A stretch of 37,411 nucleotides of DNA, from contig NZ_SMKU01000053.1 of NCBI RefSeq assembly GCF_004349215.1, forward strand, positions 1 to 37,411, in the 5' to 3' direction. Shown one piece after another: positions 8,557 through 16,213 of this stretch. Below the pieces are notes generated by a model. The model was not told the DNA's origin. It did no database searches and saw only the letters and a list, made by a program, of their open reading frames with translations. The first letter of the stretch is position 1; each line of letters begins with the position of its first letter. The translations under genes were made by a program, and so were the position numbers. The stretch is from Actinomadura rubrisoli (lineage in GTDB: Bacteria > Actinomycetota > Actinomycetes > Streptosporangiales > Streptosporangiaceae).

Positions 8557-10034
8557 GGCTCCGGCCGGGGCTTGTCGTGCGCGGTGCGCGGGACGAGGCG
8601 GAGCGCGAGCCCCGGGCAGGCGGCGACGGCGCGGCGCGCGTCCGCCTCCAGCCGCGCCGGGATGGGCTCGGACGGGATGACCGGGTAGTCGTACTCGTCC
8701 ATCCGCACCGTCCCGCGCAGCACGTCGGCGCACAGCCCGTGGCCGTCGCAGCGGCTCCAGTCGACCTCCAGGCTCAGCCGCGCGTCCGTCGCGGCCGGGA
8801 GGACGCCGAGGACGGGGCGGCCGCATCCGCCGTCCGCGACGTGCCGGGCGATGTCGTCCTCGAAGGCGTCCATGGCCGACAGGACGAACCGGGCCGTCCC
8901 GTCGGGGTGCGCGCAGGCGCCGCGCCCGGTCACCATCCGGGCGGCGCGGGCGACGGTGTCGCGCGCGGCCGCCGCGTCCTGCCCGGAGGCCAGGGCGGTG
9001 AGCGCCCCGGCGAGGTCGGGCAGCCCCAGCCGGCACGGGCCGCACTGACCGGCGGACTCGGCCGCGAGGTAGCGGGCGACCCGCGCGCACTCCCCGAGCG
9101 GGCAGGTGCCCCGGCCGAGCGGCATGACGATCCCGGCGCCGAGCGCGCCGCCCGCCGCGGCGAGTCCCGCCCGCGACACCTGTGTGCGGGTCGCGACCTC
9201 GCCCTTCAGCCAGGCGCCGTGGTAGCCGCCGACCAGGACGCCCTCGCCCGCGCGGCTCCCGCACAGGTCCAGCAGGTGGCCGAGCGGCGCCCCCGCGGCG
9301 GTCTCGACCACGGCGGGGAACCGGGCGGAGCCGGTCACGGTCAGCAGCACCGTGCCGGGCTCCTGGGGCAGCCCGACCTTCCGGTAGCGGTGCGGCCCGA
9401 GCCCGGCGAGCACGGCGAGCTGCGCGTAGGTCTCGGCGTTGGACAGCAGGGTCGGCAGGCCGTCCACGCCGCGGGTCGAGGCGCGGCTCTTGCGGCCGGG
9501 CGGGATCGGCCGCCCGCCGTTGATGCCGCGGACGAGCGCGCCGCCCTCCCCGGTGATGAACCGCTCGGGCAGCCGGACGACCCGCGCCCGCGCGCCCAGC
9601 CCCCGCTCGGCGATGGCCCGCTGCACCGAGGCCGCCGCGTCCGGGTCGGTCACCGCGACGATGATCTCCAGGGAGCCGAGCGCGGTCGCGGCGAGCGCGG
9701 CGCCGTCCAGGATCAGGTGCGGGGCGCCGCGCAGCAGCGTCTTGTCCTTGGCGCTGCCGGGCTCGCCCTCGGTCCCGTTCACCACCACGACGGTCCGCTT
9801 GCGGCGCCGGACGGCGCTGTCGGCGGTCGCCTTCACCTTGCGGGCGAACGGGAACGCGGCGCCGCCCCGCCCGTGCAGGCTCCCGGCCTCGCACAGCGCG
9901 ATCAGCTGGTCGGTGGTGAGGGGGCGCGGGTGGGGGTGCAGGGCGCGGTGGGCGTCCCAGTCGAGCCGCCCGGCGCTCTCCAGCCCCTTGGTGAGCCGCG
10001 GCGGCCCGATCTGGCGGACGGCGAGCGCGGTCAC
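8541..10034 (-). CDS. NuoF-like NADH-binding flavoprotein with C-terminal ferredoxin domain
   Basis: The 497-residue product resembles the 51-kDa (NuoF) subunit of NADH dehydrogenases: FMN/NADH region GRGGAAFPFARK (55-66) and NGTEGEPGSAKD (86-97), an SLBB-like region near 235-280, then an iron-sulfur region. The canonical ESCGxCxPCR motif reads ESAGQCGPCR here, so the first cluster cysteine is alanine 328, while C331, C334 and C374 remain. A ferredoxin domain follows (about 420-480) with C429, C435 and C473-Pro, the spacing of a single-cluster [3Fe-4S] ferredoxin. The GTG start at 10034 is supported by AGGAGG just upstream and by a GTGA overlap with the upstream membrane cytochrome gene, its likely electron partner. 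A role moving electrons between NAD(P)H and a membrane haem protein is inferred. Confidence 0.85.
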   Translation of the reverse strand: MTALAVRQIGPPRLTKGLESAGRLDWDAHRALHPHPRPLTTDQLIALCEAGSLHGRGGAAFPFARKVKATADSAVRRRKRTVVVVNGTEGEPGSAKDKTLLRGAPHLILDGAALAATALGSLEIIVAVTDPDAAASVQRAIAERGLGARARVVRLPERFITGEGGALVRGINGGRPIPPGRKSRASTRGVDGLPTLLSNAETYAQLAVLAGLGPHRYRKVGLPQEPGTVLLTVTGSARFPAVVETAAGAPLGHLLDLCGSRAGEGVLVGGYHGAWLKGEVATRTQVSRAGLAAAGGALGAGIVMPLGRGTCPLGECARVARYLAAESAGQCGPCRLGLPDLAGALTALASGQDAAAARDTVARAARMVTGRGACAHPDGTARFVLSAMDAFEDDIARHVADGGCGRPVLGVLPAATDARLSLEVDWSRCDGHGLCADVLRGTVRMDEYDYPVIPSEPIPARLEADARRAVAACPGLALRLVPRTAHDKPRPEPQRGR

Positions 10035-10801
10035 GGGATCCTCCTGTCCCGGGGCCGCAGGACCGGCCGCGCGGCCAGCGCGAGCGCCACCCCGGCAAGG
10101 CAGAGCAGGTAGCCCGCCGTGACCCACGGCGCGGGGGCGCGGCCGGACGTCAGGCCGTGCAGGATGCCCAGCGGCCACGCCGCGTAGGCCGTCAGGTGCG
10201 TCGCCCGCCACGCCCAGGGATGGCGGGCGGCGGCGAAGCGCCCCCGGGCGACGCCGCCCGCGATCGCGATGATCAGCAGGTAGAACGCCAGGGTGCCGAG
10301 GCCGACGTCCGCCAGGTGGCCGCGGGAGTGCGGCAGGAACGCCTGCCCGGCCCCGACCCGGTGCCGGGCCAGCTGGGTGGCCAGGTGCAGCAGGAGCATC
10401 GACACCGCGAGGAACGCGAAGGCCCGGTGGACGGCCTGCGCCCGGACGCGGTGGCGCGGCGCGAGGACCGCGCGGTCGGTGGCCAGCAGCCCGATCATGA
10501 CCGTCAGCGACAGCGCCACCAGGGCGAAGACCCCGCAGTAGAAGTCGAGGAACGCGCCGGCCGCGCGCAGGGCCGGCAGGAGCGCGCCGAACGCGGCGCC
10601 GAGGCCGAGCAGCAGGGCCGCGGCGGCCGCCCCCGCCGAGGACAGGACGAGGCCGCGACGCGCCCCCGCCCGCGTCCGGCGAGGCGGTGAGACGTTCTTC
10701 GCCGGGGCGCGCGCGCCCGTCCCGGCGAGGAACGCGGCCGTCCCCTCATGGGCGAGTGCGCGTCCTGTCCTGCGCTGCGGCGGCGGGCCGTCGGAAGCCA
10801 T
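10031..10801 (-). CDS. Ferric-reductase-like transmembrane protein
   Basis: This is a membrane protein of about 256 residues. After a charged N-terminal tail it has about six hydrophobic helices. Histidine pairs sit within or next to helices (HRAFAFLAVSMLLLHLATQ and HLTAYAAWPLGILHG), the arrangement of haem-coordinating histidines in ferric-reductase-like transmembrane domains. It lacks its own flavin/NAD domain. The downstream flavoprotein gene overlaps its stop by 4 bp and probably supplies that function, so the pair may be a split transmembrane reductase. The frame stays open to 10939; I chose the ATG at 10801 (MASDGPPPQRR) because the upstream extension is not family-like and GAGAGG lies some 15 nt before this ATG. 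The substrate is unknown. Confidence 0.8.
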   Translation of the reverse strand: MASDGPPPQRRTGRALAHEGTAAFLAGTGARAPAKNVSPPRRTRAGARRGLVLSSAGAAAAALLLGLGAAFGALLPALRAAGAFLDFYCGVFALVALSLTVMIGLLATDRAVLAPRHRVRAQAVHRAFAFLAVSMLLLHLATQLARHRVGAGQAFLPHSRGHLADVGLGTLAFYLLIIAIAGGVARGRFAAARHPWAWRATHLTAYAAWPLGILHGLTSGRAPAPWVTAGYLLCLAGVALALAARPVLRPRDRRIP

Positions 10802-10941
10802 GCGGCAGGCACCTGCCTCTCGGGTCGTCTGCGGGAGCGTCTCCGGGCAGTACGACGCGTGTTCACCCCGTTCCAGTTCGGTGACATCCCCGGTCCTCGC
10901 CGCCACGGCATTCGGGGAAGATCGCAGGTCAGGGCGCACAA

Positions 10942-10977
10942 CGTCACGCTGCGGCCGGATCCGGCCGCAGCGTGACG
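10942..10977 (-). terminator. Perfect 36-nt palindrome, probable terminator hairpin
   Basis: The 18-base arm CGTCACGCTGCGGCCGGA is followed immediately by its exact reverse complement, with no unpaired loop bases needed beyond the centre. It lies 28 nt beyond the stop of the minus-strand NmrA-like gene, the usual place for a terminator, although no T-tract follows. It is also about 140 bp upstream of the ferric-reductase-like gene, so an operator role cannot be excluded. Confidence 0.6.
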
Positions 10978-11005
10978 AGAACTCCGCCTCAGATGGGGCG
11001 AACGC

Positions 11006-11836
11006 TCAGGACCAGACGCCGGAGGCGGCGGCCTCCTTGACGTAGTCGGCGAAGGAGCGCGGCTCCCGGGCGAGCACGCGCTGCACTCCGTCGCTGAGGT
11101 GCCGGCCCGTGCCGTTCCGGATGCCTTCCAGCAGATTCGCAAGCACTTCGGCGAGCGCGCCGGGGACCCCCTGCGAGCTCAGGAGCGCCCTGTACTCGGA
11201 CGTCTCCAGCGGCGTGTAGCGGATGTCGCGTCCCGACGCGTCCGCGATCATCCGCACGACCTCTCCGAACGTCAGGGGCTCCGGCCCGGACAGCTCGTAG
11301 ACCTGCCCGGCGTGGCCGTCCCCGGTGAGCGCGGCGGCCGCGACGTCGGCGATGTCCGCGACGTCCACGAACGCCTCGCGCCCCTCTCCGGCGGGCAGGG
11401 CCAGATCGCCCGCGAGCAGCGGCGGCAGGAACATGTCCTCGCTGAAGTTCTGGAAGAACCAGGCCGGGCGCAGGATCGTCCACTCCGCGCCGGACTCCCG
11501 GACGGCCCGCTCGCCGGGCTCCTGCATGGGGTGCATCTGCCCGGCCTGCGGCCCCCGCGCGGACAGCAGGACGAGCCGCCGCGCACCCGCCGACACGGCG
11601 GCGCCCGCGAACTCCGCTACGGCGTCCTCCCCCACGGGTTCGTCCAGCGGAACGACGTACACGGCGCGGGCGCCCTCCAGCGCGGGACCCCAGGAGCCGC
11701 GGTCCTCCCACGCAAAGCGGGTTCCGGTCGTACGGGACCCGGCGCGCACGGGCACGCCGAGATCGGTGAGGCGCGAGACAAGACGGCGGCCGGTCTTTCC
11801 CCGGGCGCCGAGAACGAGAATCGGTGATTCGGTCAT
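11006..11836 (-). CDS. NmrA-like NAD(P)-binding oxidoreductase
   Basis: This 276-residue atypical short-chain dehydrogenase/NAD(P)-binding protein has the N-terminal Rossmann motif as ILVLGARGKTGRRLV, with a following RTTGTRFAWED region where NADPH-sensing relatives bind the 2'-phosphate. Then come VVPLDEP, RLVLLSARG and the FVDVADIADVAAAAL stretch typical of NmrA/YtfG-type proteins. The ATG at 11836 was chosen because the Rossmann strand begins six residues later; the frame stays open upstream but reads as low-complexity basic sequence. No strong Shine-Dalgarno is present. It is divergent from an AraC regulator 73 bp away, which suggests control by it. Enzyme or redox-sensor activity is unproven. 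Confidence 0.87.
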   Translation of the reverse strand: MTESPILVLGARGKTGRRLVSRLTDLGVPVRAGSRTTGTRFAWEDRGSWGPALEGARAVYVVPLDEPVGEDAVAEFAGAAVSAGARRLVLLSARGPQAGQMHPMQEPGERAVRESGAEWTILRPAWFFQNFSEDMFLPPLLAGDLALPAGEGREAFVDVADIADVAAAALTGDGHAGQVYELSGPEPLTFGEVVRMIADASGRDIRYTPLETSEYRALLSSQGVPGALAEVLANLLEGIRNGTGRHLSDGVQRVLAREPRSFADYVKEAAASGVWS

Positions 11837-11860
11837 GTGACCAGCACACCAGTCCCGGAC

Positions 11861-11906
11861 GAGACGATCCATGGGTGCACGTCTTGATTCCATGTGAGAT
11901 CGTCTC
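11861..11906. promoter_or_regulatory. Inverted-repeat operator between the NmrA-like and araC-type genes
   Basis: GAGACGATC at 11861-11869 is repeated in perfect inversion as GATCGTCTC at 11898-11906, with the centres 37 bp apart and CCATG next to each arm. The right arm ends 3 bp before the regulator ATG and the left arm lies 25 bp before the oxidoreductase ATG, so a bound protein could control both genes. Which protein binds is inferred; the neighbouring AraC-type regulator is the first candidate. Confidence 0.5.
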
Positions 11907-11909
11907 AGT

Positions 11910-12863
11910 ATGGATCTCCTCGACGACCTCCTCGCGGAGGTGCGGGCGCGCGGCGCGCTGTTCTGCCGGTCCGTGGCCGAGCCCCCGTGGGCGGTCCGGT
12001 TCAACGCGCCCGCGCCGCTCGCGCTCGGCACGATGCTCCAGGGCGACGCGTGGATCGTCCCCGACGCGGGCGAGCCCGTGCGGGTCCGGCAGGGGGACAT
12101 CCTCCTGACGAGGGGCGGCGGCGCGTTCACCGCCGGGGACCGTCCCGACACCGAGCCGCAGATCGTGGTCGTCGACCAGGACCGCTGCTACGCCACCGAG
12201 GACGGCCCGGCGGGCATCGGCCACAACTTCCGGCTCGGCCCCCGCTCGTACGGGCTCACGGCGGACGGGTCGGACCTGTTCGTCACCGCCGAGTACCCGA
12301 TGCGCGGCGACGTGTGCGAGCGGCTGCTGAAGGCGCTGCCGCCGCTGGTGGTCGTCCCGTGGCAGCCGGAGTTCGCGCCACTGCTGGATCTGCTCGGCTC
12401 CGAGGTCGCCCGCGAGGAGCCGGGCCAGCAGATCATCCTCGACCGGCTCCTCGACATGCTGCTGGTGCGGGCCCTGCGCGCCTGGTTCGCGCTGCCGGAC
12501 GCCGAGCCGCCCGCCGGCTACCGCGCGCTCGGCGACCCGCGGATCGGCCTGGCGCTGCGACTGCTGCACGAGCGCCCCGCCCGGCCGTGGACGGTGGCGG
12601 ACCTGGCCGCCGAGACCGGCATGTCGCGGGCGGTGTTCGCGCGCCGCTTCACCGAGCTGGTCGGCAGCCCGCCGCTGGCCTACCTCACCGAGTGGCGGAT
12701 GACGCTGGCCGCCGACCTGCTCCGCGAGCGCGACGCCAGCGTCGCCGCGGTCGCCCGGCGGGTCGGCTACGCCGACGGCTTCGCCTTCAGCAACGCCTTC
12801 AAACGCGTCCGCGGCGTCGCCCCCAGCACCATCCTCCGCACTTCGGGTGAGACGCCCGGCTAG
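11910..12863 (+). CDS. AraC family transcriptional regulator (cupin sensor domain)
   Basis: This 317-residue regulator has an N-terminal cupin-like half (about 1-190) of the AraC-ligand-binding type with FNAPAPLALGTMLQGDAWIV and a GDILLTRGGG turn. The C-terminal AraC/XylS double helix-turn-helix follows (about 210-310): WTVADLAAETGMSRAVFARRFTELVGSPPLAYLTEWRM and the second helix pair VAAVARRVGYADGFAFSNAFKRVRGVAP. Length and domain order are normal for this class, often found divergent from an oxidoreductase gene as here. An inverted repeat overlaps the region just before its ATG, so autoregulation is likely. The inducer is unknown. Confidence 0.93.
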   Translation: MDLLDDLLAEVRARGALFCRSVAEPPWAVRFNAPAPLALGTMLQGDAWIVPDAGEPVRVRQGDILLTRGGGAFTAGDRPDTEPQIVVVDQDRCYATEDGPAGIGHNFRLGPRSYGLTADGSDLFVTAEYPMRGDVCERLLKALPPLVVVPWQPEFAPLLDLLGSEVAREEPGQQIILDRLLDMLLVRALRAWFALPDAEPPAGYRALGDPRIGLALRLLHERPARPWTVADLAAETGMSRAVFARRFTELVGSPPLAYLTEWRMTLAADLLRERDASVAAVARRVGYADGFAFSNAFKRVRGVAPSTILRTSGETPG

Positions 12864-13768
12864 CCGGCGCCGTACACCAGCTCGGGCGGGGCGGACTCCG
12901 CCAGCAGGCCGGTCACGACCTCGCCCAGCTCGGACGGGTCCCAGCGCGCGCCCTTGTCGGCGCTCGGGCCGTGCCGGAAGGCGTCCATCACGCAGATCCT
13001 GCCGCCCTCGGCCTCGAAGATCCGGCCGGTGACGTCCCGGGACCCGGCCGAGCCGAGCCAGACGACCAGCGGCGAGACGTTCCCGGGCGCCATCGCGTCG
13101 AACCCGCCCTCCGCCGGGGCGGCCATCGTCCGCGCGAAGACCTCCTCGGTCATCCGGGTGCGGGCGGCGGGCGCGATGGCGTTGACGGTGACGCCGTACC
13201 GGCCGAGCTCGGCGGCCGCGACCAGCGTCAGCCCGACGATGCCCGCCTTGGCCGCCGCGTAGTTGCCCTGGCCGACGCTGCCGAGCAGCCCGGCGCCGGA
13301 CGAGGTGTTGATCACCCGGGCGTCCACGGGGCGGCCGGCCTTGCTCTCGGCGCGCCAGTGCAGGCCCGCGTGCCGCAGCGGCAGGAAGTGGCCCTTGAGG
13401 TGGACGCGCACGACCGCGTCCCACTCGTCCTCCGACAGGTTGACCAGCATGTGGTCGCGCAGGAACCCGGCGTTGTTGACCAGGACGTCCAGGCGCCCGA
13501 ACGCCTCGGTCGCGGTGGACACCAGCGCGGCGGCGCCCGCGCCCGTGGCGATGTCGTCGGCGCAGGCCACGGCCCGCCCGCCGAGCGCCTCGATCTCCCG
13601 GACGACGTCGTGCGCGGGCCCCTCGGAGGCGCGGCCGGTGCCGTCCCTGGCCACGCCCAGGTCGTTCACGACGACGCGGGCGCCCTGCCGGGCGAACTCC
13701 AGCGCGTGCGCGCGGCCGAGGCCCCGCCCGGCGCCGGTGACGGCGACCACACGGTCCTTGCAGATCAT
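12860..13768 (-). CDS. SDR family oxidoreductase of the steroid C/D-ring cluster (Rv3548c-like)
   Basis: This 302-residue classical short-chain dehydrogenase has TGAGRGLGRAHA (cofactor site, from residue 11), NDLG, NNAGFLRD, a serine at INTSSGAGL and the YAAAK catalytic pair. The long form and the PxxDVVREIEALGG style resemble hydroxyacyl-CoA dehydrogenases of the 17-beta-HSD4 kind. Position is informative: M. tuberculosis has two SDR genes (Rv3548c, Rv3549c) divergent from echA20-ipdABC in the KstR2 regulon, the same order as here. The ATG at 13768 is preceded by GAAGGAGA; the open frame upstream is a shadow. It follows the other SDR gene by 14 bp in one operon. The exact step is not established, so no symbol is given. 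Confidence 0.88.
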   Translation of the reverse strand: MICKDRVVAVTGAGRGLGRAHALEFARQGARVVVNDLGVARDGTGRASEGPAHDVVREIEALGGRAVACADDIATGAGAAALVSTATEAFGRLDVLVNNAGFLRDHMLVNLSEDEWDAVVRVHLKGHFLPLRHAGLHWRAESKAGRPVDARVINTSSGAGLLGSVGQGNYAAAKAGIVGLTLVAAAELGRYGVTVNAIAPAARTRMTEEVFARTMAAPAEGGFDAMAPGNVSPLVVWLGSAGSRDVTGRIFEAEGGRICVMDAFRHGPSADKGARWDPSELGEVVTGLLAESAPPELVYGAG

Positions 13769-13782
13769 CGAGTCTCCTTCGC

Positions 13783-14550
13783 TCACGGCCTGTTCACGGT
13801 GGCGGCGTCCAGGAAGGCGGGGCGCTCGCCCCCGCCGTGCAGCAGCAGGGACGAGCCGGTGACGTAGGACGCCAGGTCCGAGGCCAGGAACACGCAGGCC
13901 GCGCCGACGTCGGAGGGATCGGCGAGGCGGCCGAGCGGGACGGTCCGCTCGACCGCCGCGATGCCCTCCTCGTCGCCGTAGTGCAGGTGGGCCAGCTCCG
14001 TGCGGACCATCCCGAGCGTCAGCGAGTTGACCCGGACGTGCGGCGCCCACTCGACGGCCAGCGACCGGGTGAGGCTGTGCAGGCCGGCCTTCGCGGCGCC
14101 GTAGGCGGCGGTGCCGGGCGAGGGCCGCGTCCCGCTCACGCTGCCGATCATGATGATCGAGCCGCCGCCCGGCTGCGCGCGCATCCGCGCCCGGACGGCC
14201 CGCGCCATGATCAGCGGCGCGGTCAGGTTCAGCTCGATGATCTTGATGTGGGTGCGCAGGTCGCCGTCCGCGGCGGGCAGGTACGGCGCGCCGCCCGCGT
14301 TGTTGACCAGCACGTCGACGCGGTCCAGCCCGTCCGCGAACGCCTGCGCCGCCGCGGGGTCGCGCACGTCCAGCGCGTGGAAGCGCGCGGTGCGGCCGGC
14401 CGCCTCGGGAAGCGCGTCCGGCTCGCGCCGGGCGACCGCGACCACGTCGGCGCCCGCCTCCAGGAAGGCGCGGCTGATCCCGGCACCGACCCCGCGCACG
14501 CCCCCCGTGACGACGGCGGTCCTGCCCGCCAGGTCCAGCGTCAGTGCCAT
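13783..14550 (-). CDS. SDR family oxidoreductase of the steroid C/D-ring cluster (Rv3549c-like)
   Basis: This 255-residue short-chain dehydrogenase has TGGVRGVGAGIS (cofactor glycines), NNAGGAPY, the active-site serine in MIGSVSGTRPSPG and YGAAK, and the C-terminal ASYVTGSSLLLHGGG typical of FabG-like SDRs. It is the first gene of a leftward two-gene operon, with GGAGGAGG just before its ATG. A predicted KstR2 operator lies 35 bp upstream, shared with the divergent echA20 gene. Gene order matches the M. tuberculosis KstR2 regulon. The substrate is probably a CoA thioester from the last two steroid rings; that is inferred from context only. Confidence 0.88.
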   Translation of the reverse strand: MALTLDLAGRTAVVTGGVRGVGAGISRAFLEAGADVVAVARREPDALPEAAGRTARFHALDVRDPAAAQAFADGLDRVDVLVNNAGGAPYLPAADGDLRTHIKIIELNLTAPLIMARAVRARMRAQPGGGSIIMIGSVSGTRPSPGTAAYGAAKAGLHSLTRSLAVEWAPHVRVNSLTLGMVRTELAHLHYGDEEGIAAVERTVPLGRLADPSDVGAACVFLASDLASYVTGSSLLLHGGGERPAFLDAATVNRP

Positions 14551-14582
14551 CCCGCCTCCTCCGCGACCCTGCTACGGTCTGT

Positions 14583-14599
14583 TCTAACAAATGTTTGGT
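14583..14599. promoter_or_regulatory. Predicted KstR2 operator, divergent SDR/echA20 promoter
   Basis: Read on the minus strand the site is ACCAAACATTTGTTAGA. Its 14-bp core ACCAAACATTTGTT fits the AnCAAnnnnTTGnT frame of the published mycobacterial KstR2 motif (AnCAAGnnCTTGnT). A copy differing by one base lies before fadE30 at 29233. The core is 35 bp from the SDR ATG and 13 bp from the echA20 ATG, where a bound repressor would block both promoters. Confidence 0.7.
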
Positions 14600-14612
14600 G
14601 GAAAGGTAGCGC

Positions 14613-15359
14613 ATGGGAGTCTCCACCACGACCCGGGACGGGGTCGCCGAGATCGTCGTGGACGCGCCGCCGGTCAACGCGCTGACCGTGGCGGGCTGGC
14701 ACGCGCTGGCCGGCGCGGTCCTCGCGGCCGGCCGCGACCCACGGGTCGGCGCCGTCGTGCTCCGCGCCGAGGGCCCGGGGTTCAACGCGGGCGTCGACAT
14801 CAAGGAGATGCAGCGCGCGGAGGGCCACACCGCGCTGGTAGGGGCCAACCGGGGCTGCTTCGCGGCGTTCGCCGCCGTCTACGACTGCGAGGTCCCGGTC
14901 GTCGCCGCCGTCAACGGCCACTGCCTGGGCGGCGGCGTCGGCCTGGCGGGCAACGCCGACATCGTCGTCGCGTCCGAGGACGCCTACTTCGGTCTGCCGG
15001 AGGTGGACCGGGGCGCGCTCGGCGCCGCCACCCACCTGGCGCGGCTCGTCCCGCAGCACCTGATGCGCGCGATGGTCTACACGTGCCGCACCGTCACGGC
15101 GGCCGAGCTGCACCACCACGGCTCGGTGCTGGAGGTCGTCCCGGCGGACGGGCTGCGCGCCGCGGCCCTGGAGGTCGCCGCGGCCATCGCCGCGAAGGAC
15201 CGGTACGTGATCCGGCGCGCCAAGGAGTCGCTGAACGGCATCGACCCGGTCGACGTCAGGCGCAGCTACCGCTACGAGCAGGGCTTCACCTTCGAGCTCA
15301 ACCTCGTCGGCGCGGGCGACGAGCACCGCGACGCCTTCCTGGGCGAGGGGGCCGGATGA
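14613..15359 (+). CDS. echA20: Enoyl-CoA hydratase-family protein EchA20
   Basis: This 248-residue crotonase-fold protein has the oxyanion-hole segments GPGFNAGVDIKEMQ and NGHCLGGGVGLAGNADIVVAS and a GLPEVDRGALG segment. In M. tuberculosis EchA20 opens the last steroid ring of HIEC-CoA in the HIP pathway. The assignment here rests on family plus the immediate chain echA20-ipdA-ipdB-ipdC. The ATG is preceded by GGTGGAAAGG. It overlaps ipdA by ATGA, and the predicted KstR2 site is 13 bp upstream, so it heads a four-gene rightward operon. Confidence 0.88.
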   Translation: MGVSTTTRDGVAEIVVDAPPVNALTVAGWHALAGAVLAAGRDPRVGAVVLRAEGPGFNAGVDIKEMQRAEGHTALVGANRGCFAAFAAVYDCEVPVVAAVNGHCLGGGVGLAGNADIVVASEDAYFGLPEVDRGALGAATHLARLVPQHLMRAMVYTCRTVTAAELHHHGSVLEVVPADGLRAAALEVAAAIAAKDRYVIRRAKESLNGIDPVDVRRSYRYEQGFTFELNLVGAGDEHRDAFLGEGAG

Positions 15360-16213
15360 GCAAGGTGCTGTCGGTGGACGAGGTCGCCGGGACGCTGGAG
15401 AGCGGGATGACGGTCGGGATCGGGGGCTGGGGGTCGCGGCGCAAGCCGATGGCGCTCGTCCGCGCGATCTGCCGGTCCCCGGTCACCGACCTCACCGTCG
15501 TGTCCTACGGCGGGCCGGACGTCGGGCTGCTGTGCGCGGCGGGCAAGGTGCGGCGCCTGGTCACCGCGTTCGTGACGCTGGACTCGATCCCGCTGGAGCC
15601 GCACTTCCGGCACGCGCGGCAGTCCGGCGCGATCGAGCTGACCGAGTACGACGAGGGCATGTTCATGTTCGGGCTGTACGCGGCGGCGCACCGGCTGCCG
15701 TTCCTGCCCACGCCCGTCGGGCTCGGATCGGACGTCATGCGGGTCAACCCGGAGCTGAGAACGGTCAGGTCGCCCTACGACGACGGCCGGGAGCTCGTGG
15801 CCGTCCCCGCCCTGACCATGGACGCGGCGCTCGTGCACATGAACCGCGCCGACGCCCGCGGCAACGCCCAGTACCTCGGCCCCGACCCCTACATGGACGA
15901 CCTGTTCGCCAAGGCCGCGGACCGGACGTACGTGTCGTGCGAGCGGCTCGTCGGCACCGCCGACTTCGCCAAGGAGGGGCCGCTTCAGTCCCTGCTGATC
16001 AGCCGGTCGCAGGTGGCGGGCGTGGTGGAGACGCCGAACGGCGCGCACTTCACCGACTGCGAGCCCGACCACCGGCGGGACGAGGCGTTCCAGCGCCTGT
16101 ACGCGCGGTCGGCCGCCGACCCGGAGAGGTGGGCGGCGTTCCGCGAACGGTTCCTGTCCGGCGACGAGACCGCCTACCAGGACGCCGTCCGACGCTGGCA
16201 GGAGGACGAGTGA
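15356..16213 (+). CDS. ipdA: CoA-transferase-fold subunit A, IpdA (COCHEA-CoA hydrolase)
   Basis: This 285-residue class I CoA-transferase alpha-subunit-like protein has the N-terminal SGMTVGIGGWGSRRKPMALV loop, then YGGPDVGLL, ELTEYDEGMFMFGL and PLQSLLISRSQVAGVVE. IpdA and IpdB form the complex that cleaves the ring-opened intermediate COCHEA-CoA during degradation of steroid rings C and D. Start and stop overlap neighbours by 4 bp (ATGA with echA20, GTGA with ipdB), consistent with tight co-translation of the two subunits. Simple CoA transferases act on short acids; the steroid assignment relies on the neighbouring genes. Confidence 0.9.
   Translation: MSKVLSVDEVAGTLESGMTVGIGGWGSRRKPMALVRAICRSPVTDLTVVSYGGPDVGLLCAAGKVRRLVTAFVTLDSIPLEPHFRHARQSGAIELTEYDEGMFMFGLYAAAHRLPFLPTPVGLGSDVMRVNPELRTVRSPYDDGRELVAVPALTMDAALVHMNRADARGNAQYLGPDPYMDDLFAKAADRTYVSCERLVGTADFAKEGPLQSLLISRSQVAGVVETPNGAHFTDCEPDHRRDEAFQRLYARSAADPERWAAFRERFLSGDETAYQDAVRRWQEDE

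Noticed and set aside
7111..10098. A minus-strand frame of nearly 1000 codons spanning the kinase and flavoprotein genes
   Set aside because: It mixes antisense of the kinase with an out-of-frame reading of the flavoprotein and has no recognisable domain. The kinase and flavoprotein frames carry clear motifs.
12860..14848. A single 662-codon minus-strand frame that would fuse both SDR regions
   Set aside because: Only its last 302 codons are protein-like. A GAAGGAGA site before the ATG at 13768 and the separate intact SDR frame at 13783-14550 show two genes.
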